This document shows positions 62,838 to 64,000 of a stretch of DNA of 64,000 nucleotides, piece after piece (the stretch's first letter is position 1; the number at the start of each line of letters is the position of its first letter). Origin of the DNA: Chloroflexi bacterium GWB2_54_36 (lineage in GTDB: Bacteria > Chloroflexota > Anaerolineae > Anaerolineales > Anaerolineaceae); contig MGMG01000077.1 of NCBI GenBank assembly GCA_001796355.1, positions 1 to 64,000 of the forward strand. The letters are read 5' to 3'. The notes below the pieces were generated by a model. It made no database searches, was not told the DNA's origin, and saw only the letters and a program-made list of their open reading frames with translations. The position numbers and the translations under genes were made by a program.

Positions 62838-63245
62838 ATGCCAACAGTGATATTTCCCGGACGCTATGACAGTCTGGCAAAAATAGCTGACCTGGTTAAA
62901 AAGGCAACCCAGGAATTCGGTCTGGACCGATTAGCTGCATACGGCGTGGAAACCGCCGTGGATGAAGCCTGCTCAAATATCATTGAGCATGCCTACGGTG
63001 GTGAGGGCAAGGGTGAAATTGAATTTAACTATCGTATAAAAGATGATTTCTTGATCATCACACTGCAAGACACGGGTGCAAGCTTCAATCCAAAATCAGT
63101 CCCGAAGCCAAAAATCAACGTCCCGCTCAAGCAGCGTCAGGAAACCGGTCTGGGTTTGTATTTCATGCACCAGTGGATGGATGAAGTCAATTACGTTACC
63201 GCTGGAAAGACCAATATTCTCACGTTGATAAAGCGAAAAGGATAA
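62838..63245 (+). CDS. anti-sigma-factor-type serine kinase (HATPase, RsbW/SpoIIAB-like)
   Basis: A 135-aa GHKL ATPase. The N-box DEACSNIIEHAYGG and the G2-like ETGLGLYFMHQWMDEV are present. Such proteins phosphorylate the STAS partner and inhibit a sigma factor or other target. The ORF track starts 45 codons early; ATG 62838 has AAGGGTGG upstream and lies 16 nt after the STAS gene. No sigma factor is visible, so the target is unknown. Confidence 0.9.
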   Translation: MPTVIFPGRYDSLAKIADLVKKATQEFGLDRLAAYGVETAVDEACSNIIEHAYGGEGKGEIEFNYRIKDDFLIITLQDTGASFNPKSVPKPKINVPLKQRQETGLGLYFMHQWMDEVNYVTAGKTNILTLIKRKG

Positions 63246-63253
63246 TTCAACCC

Positions 63254-64000
63254 ATGGATGCCACCAGTCCGCATTCCAAACCGGATTGGAAGCTTTTTCT
63301 CGAGCTTGGTGAGTCGCTGCTCTCCCAGGAATCGGTCGCGGCGCAGAGCAGTCTGATCGAACAGTTTATATCCAGGCACCAACGTGCTCGGGCAAAGTTC
63401 TGGGGGGCGCGGCCTGCCTACCCGCTTCCTGCAGAACCGGACATGCCGTTGCTACCGGGTGCCAAAGCACCGGCTTTAGTCCGTAAAGCCGGCGAAAAAC
63501 AGACGGTTCAAATCCGAAAGACCAACCAGGGTACTAAAGCCCAGGTTGCTTTGCCGTTAATCGCACAAGAAGTCCTGCTCGGAGTACTGCTGGTCGAGCG
63601 GTCGGCTGAAGATCCGTTTACGAGGGATGATATAAATTTCTTAACCGGCGTCGCTAACCACGCTGCGGTCGCGATGCAGACTATGCGGCAAATTAGTCTA
63701 AAAAACTGGCGCTTCGACCAGCTGGCCCTGGTGCGTTCAGTAAGCGCACGAATTGCCAACCAGCGCAATCTGGAGGAATTATGCCGTCAGGTGACCGGGC
63801 TAATCCAGGAAACATTCGATTTTTATTTCGTCACCATTTTTACCCTGGACAGCAGCACCGGAACCCTTCATTTTCAAGCCAGCACTGGAATCCCCGGGCA
63901 GGATTTGCATGAGTCAGAAAACTTCTCGATAAAAGTGGGGGATGGCATCGTTGGGTCGGTCGCATCCACCGGGCAGGAAATCCATGCACCGGATGTCAGC
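63254..64000 (+). CDS. GAF-domain protein, partial (C-terminus off window)
   Basis: Open from an ATG at 63254 to the window end, 249 codons, 8 nt after the kinase gene. The first GAF-like domain covers about residues 60-155 (VALPLIAQEVLLGVLLVERS, DDINFLTGVANHAAVAMQ) and a second begins at about 180 (LCRQVTGLIQETFDFYFVTIFTLD, GDGIVGSVASTGQ). In this context the missing part is probably a PP2C/SpoIIE phosphatase or another output domain that completes the partner-switch module. That is inference from gene order. Confidence 0.8.
   Translation, partial: MDATSPHSKPDWKLFLELGESLLSQESVAAQSSLIEQFISRHQRARAKFWGARPAYPLPAEPDMPLLPGAKAPALVRKAGEKQTVQIRKTNQGTKAQVALPLIAQEVLLGVLLVERSAEDPFTRDDINFLTGVANHAAVAMQTMRQISLKNWRFDQLALVRSVSARIANQRNLEELCRQVTGLIQETFDFYFVTIFTLDSSTGTLHFQASTGIPGQDLHESENFSIKVGDGIVGSVASTGQEIHAPDVS

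Overview
The window reads as a chromosomal segment from a member of the Chloroflexota, most likely class Anaerolineae. The pointers are two DUF2298 (Chlor_Arch_YYY) membrane proteins, a mevalonate kinase next to an isopentenyl phosphate kinase, a topoisomerase I with an N-terminal DUF5679-like zinc domain, lipoproteins with Thr/Pro-rich linkers, and mid-range GC. This is inferred from gene content; I ran no database search. I see no rRNA, tRNA, CRISPR array, phage or intact insertion sequence. It is a dense housekeeping and envelope region with dispersed palindromic repeats in the gaps.

Layout. 1-4267: a partial DUF4230 gene divergent from a plus-strand run (PhnD-like lipoprotein, SanA/YdcF-like protein, HD-domain protein, GH-like/NTF2 protein). 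4291-4545: tandem copies of a dispersed palindromic repeat. 4551-13302 (minus): gyrA with a histone-like tail, rpoC without rpoB, a VanZ-like gene. 13805-17134 (minus): a large orphan hybrid histidine kinase. 17315-32064 (minus): a near-continuous run, in transcription order lepA, flippase-like protein, GT4, a 1760-aa GT39-DUF2298 fusion, DUF952, DUF2298, GT39, cmk. 32592-36274: a receiver-ParA (CpaE/TadZ-like) gene divergent from an HD-GYP gene and a 92-aa double zinc-knuckle protein.

36348-41635: tlyA divergent from a plus-strand operon of decaprenyl-phosphate phosphoribosyltransferase, mevalonate kinase, isopentenyl phosphate kinase and dGTPase, then greA with a short upstream leader ORF. 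41718-50027 (minus): a membrane protein, then the operon ffh-rpsP-khpA-rimM-dprA-manC-topA behind a clear promoter. 50698-53423: DegV, DUF1015 and a small hypothetical. 53699-58807: PD40 propeller, M23 lipoprotein, NBR1-Ig-like lipoprotein, queG. 58791-62096 (minus): LysM protein, a YraQ-like permease, a small membrane protein, a second PD40 propeller. 62486-64000: the start of a partner-switching module (STAS, HATPase, GAF).

How the genes may work together. Several genes converge on polyprenyl-phosphate sugar chemistry at the cell surface: MVK and IPK for isoprenoid supply, a UbiA-type phosphoribosyltransferase, manC for GDP-mannose, and the GT39/DUF2298/GT4/flippase cluster. The DUF2298 cluster, with a DUF952 gene wedged by 4-nt overlaps between two DUF2298 genes, is my best candidate for an uncharacterised system. 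A second recurring feature is a TANNNT box 6-9 nt upstream of a start codon with no Shine-Dalgarno (1868, 32064, 37139, 37210, 61244), suggesting leaderless mRNAs.
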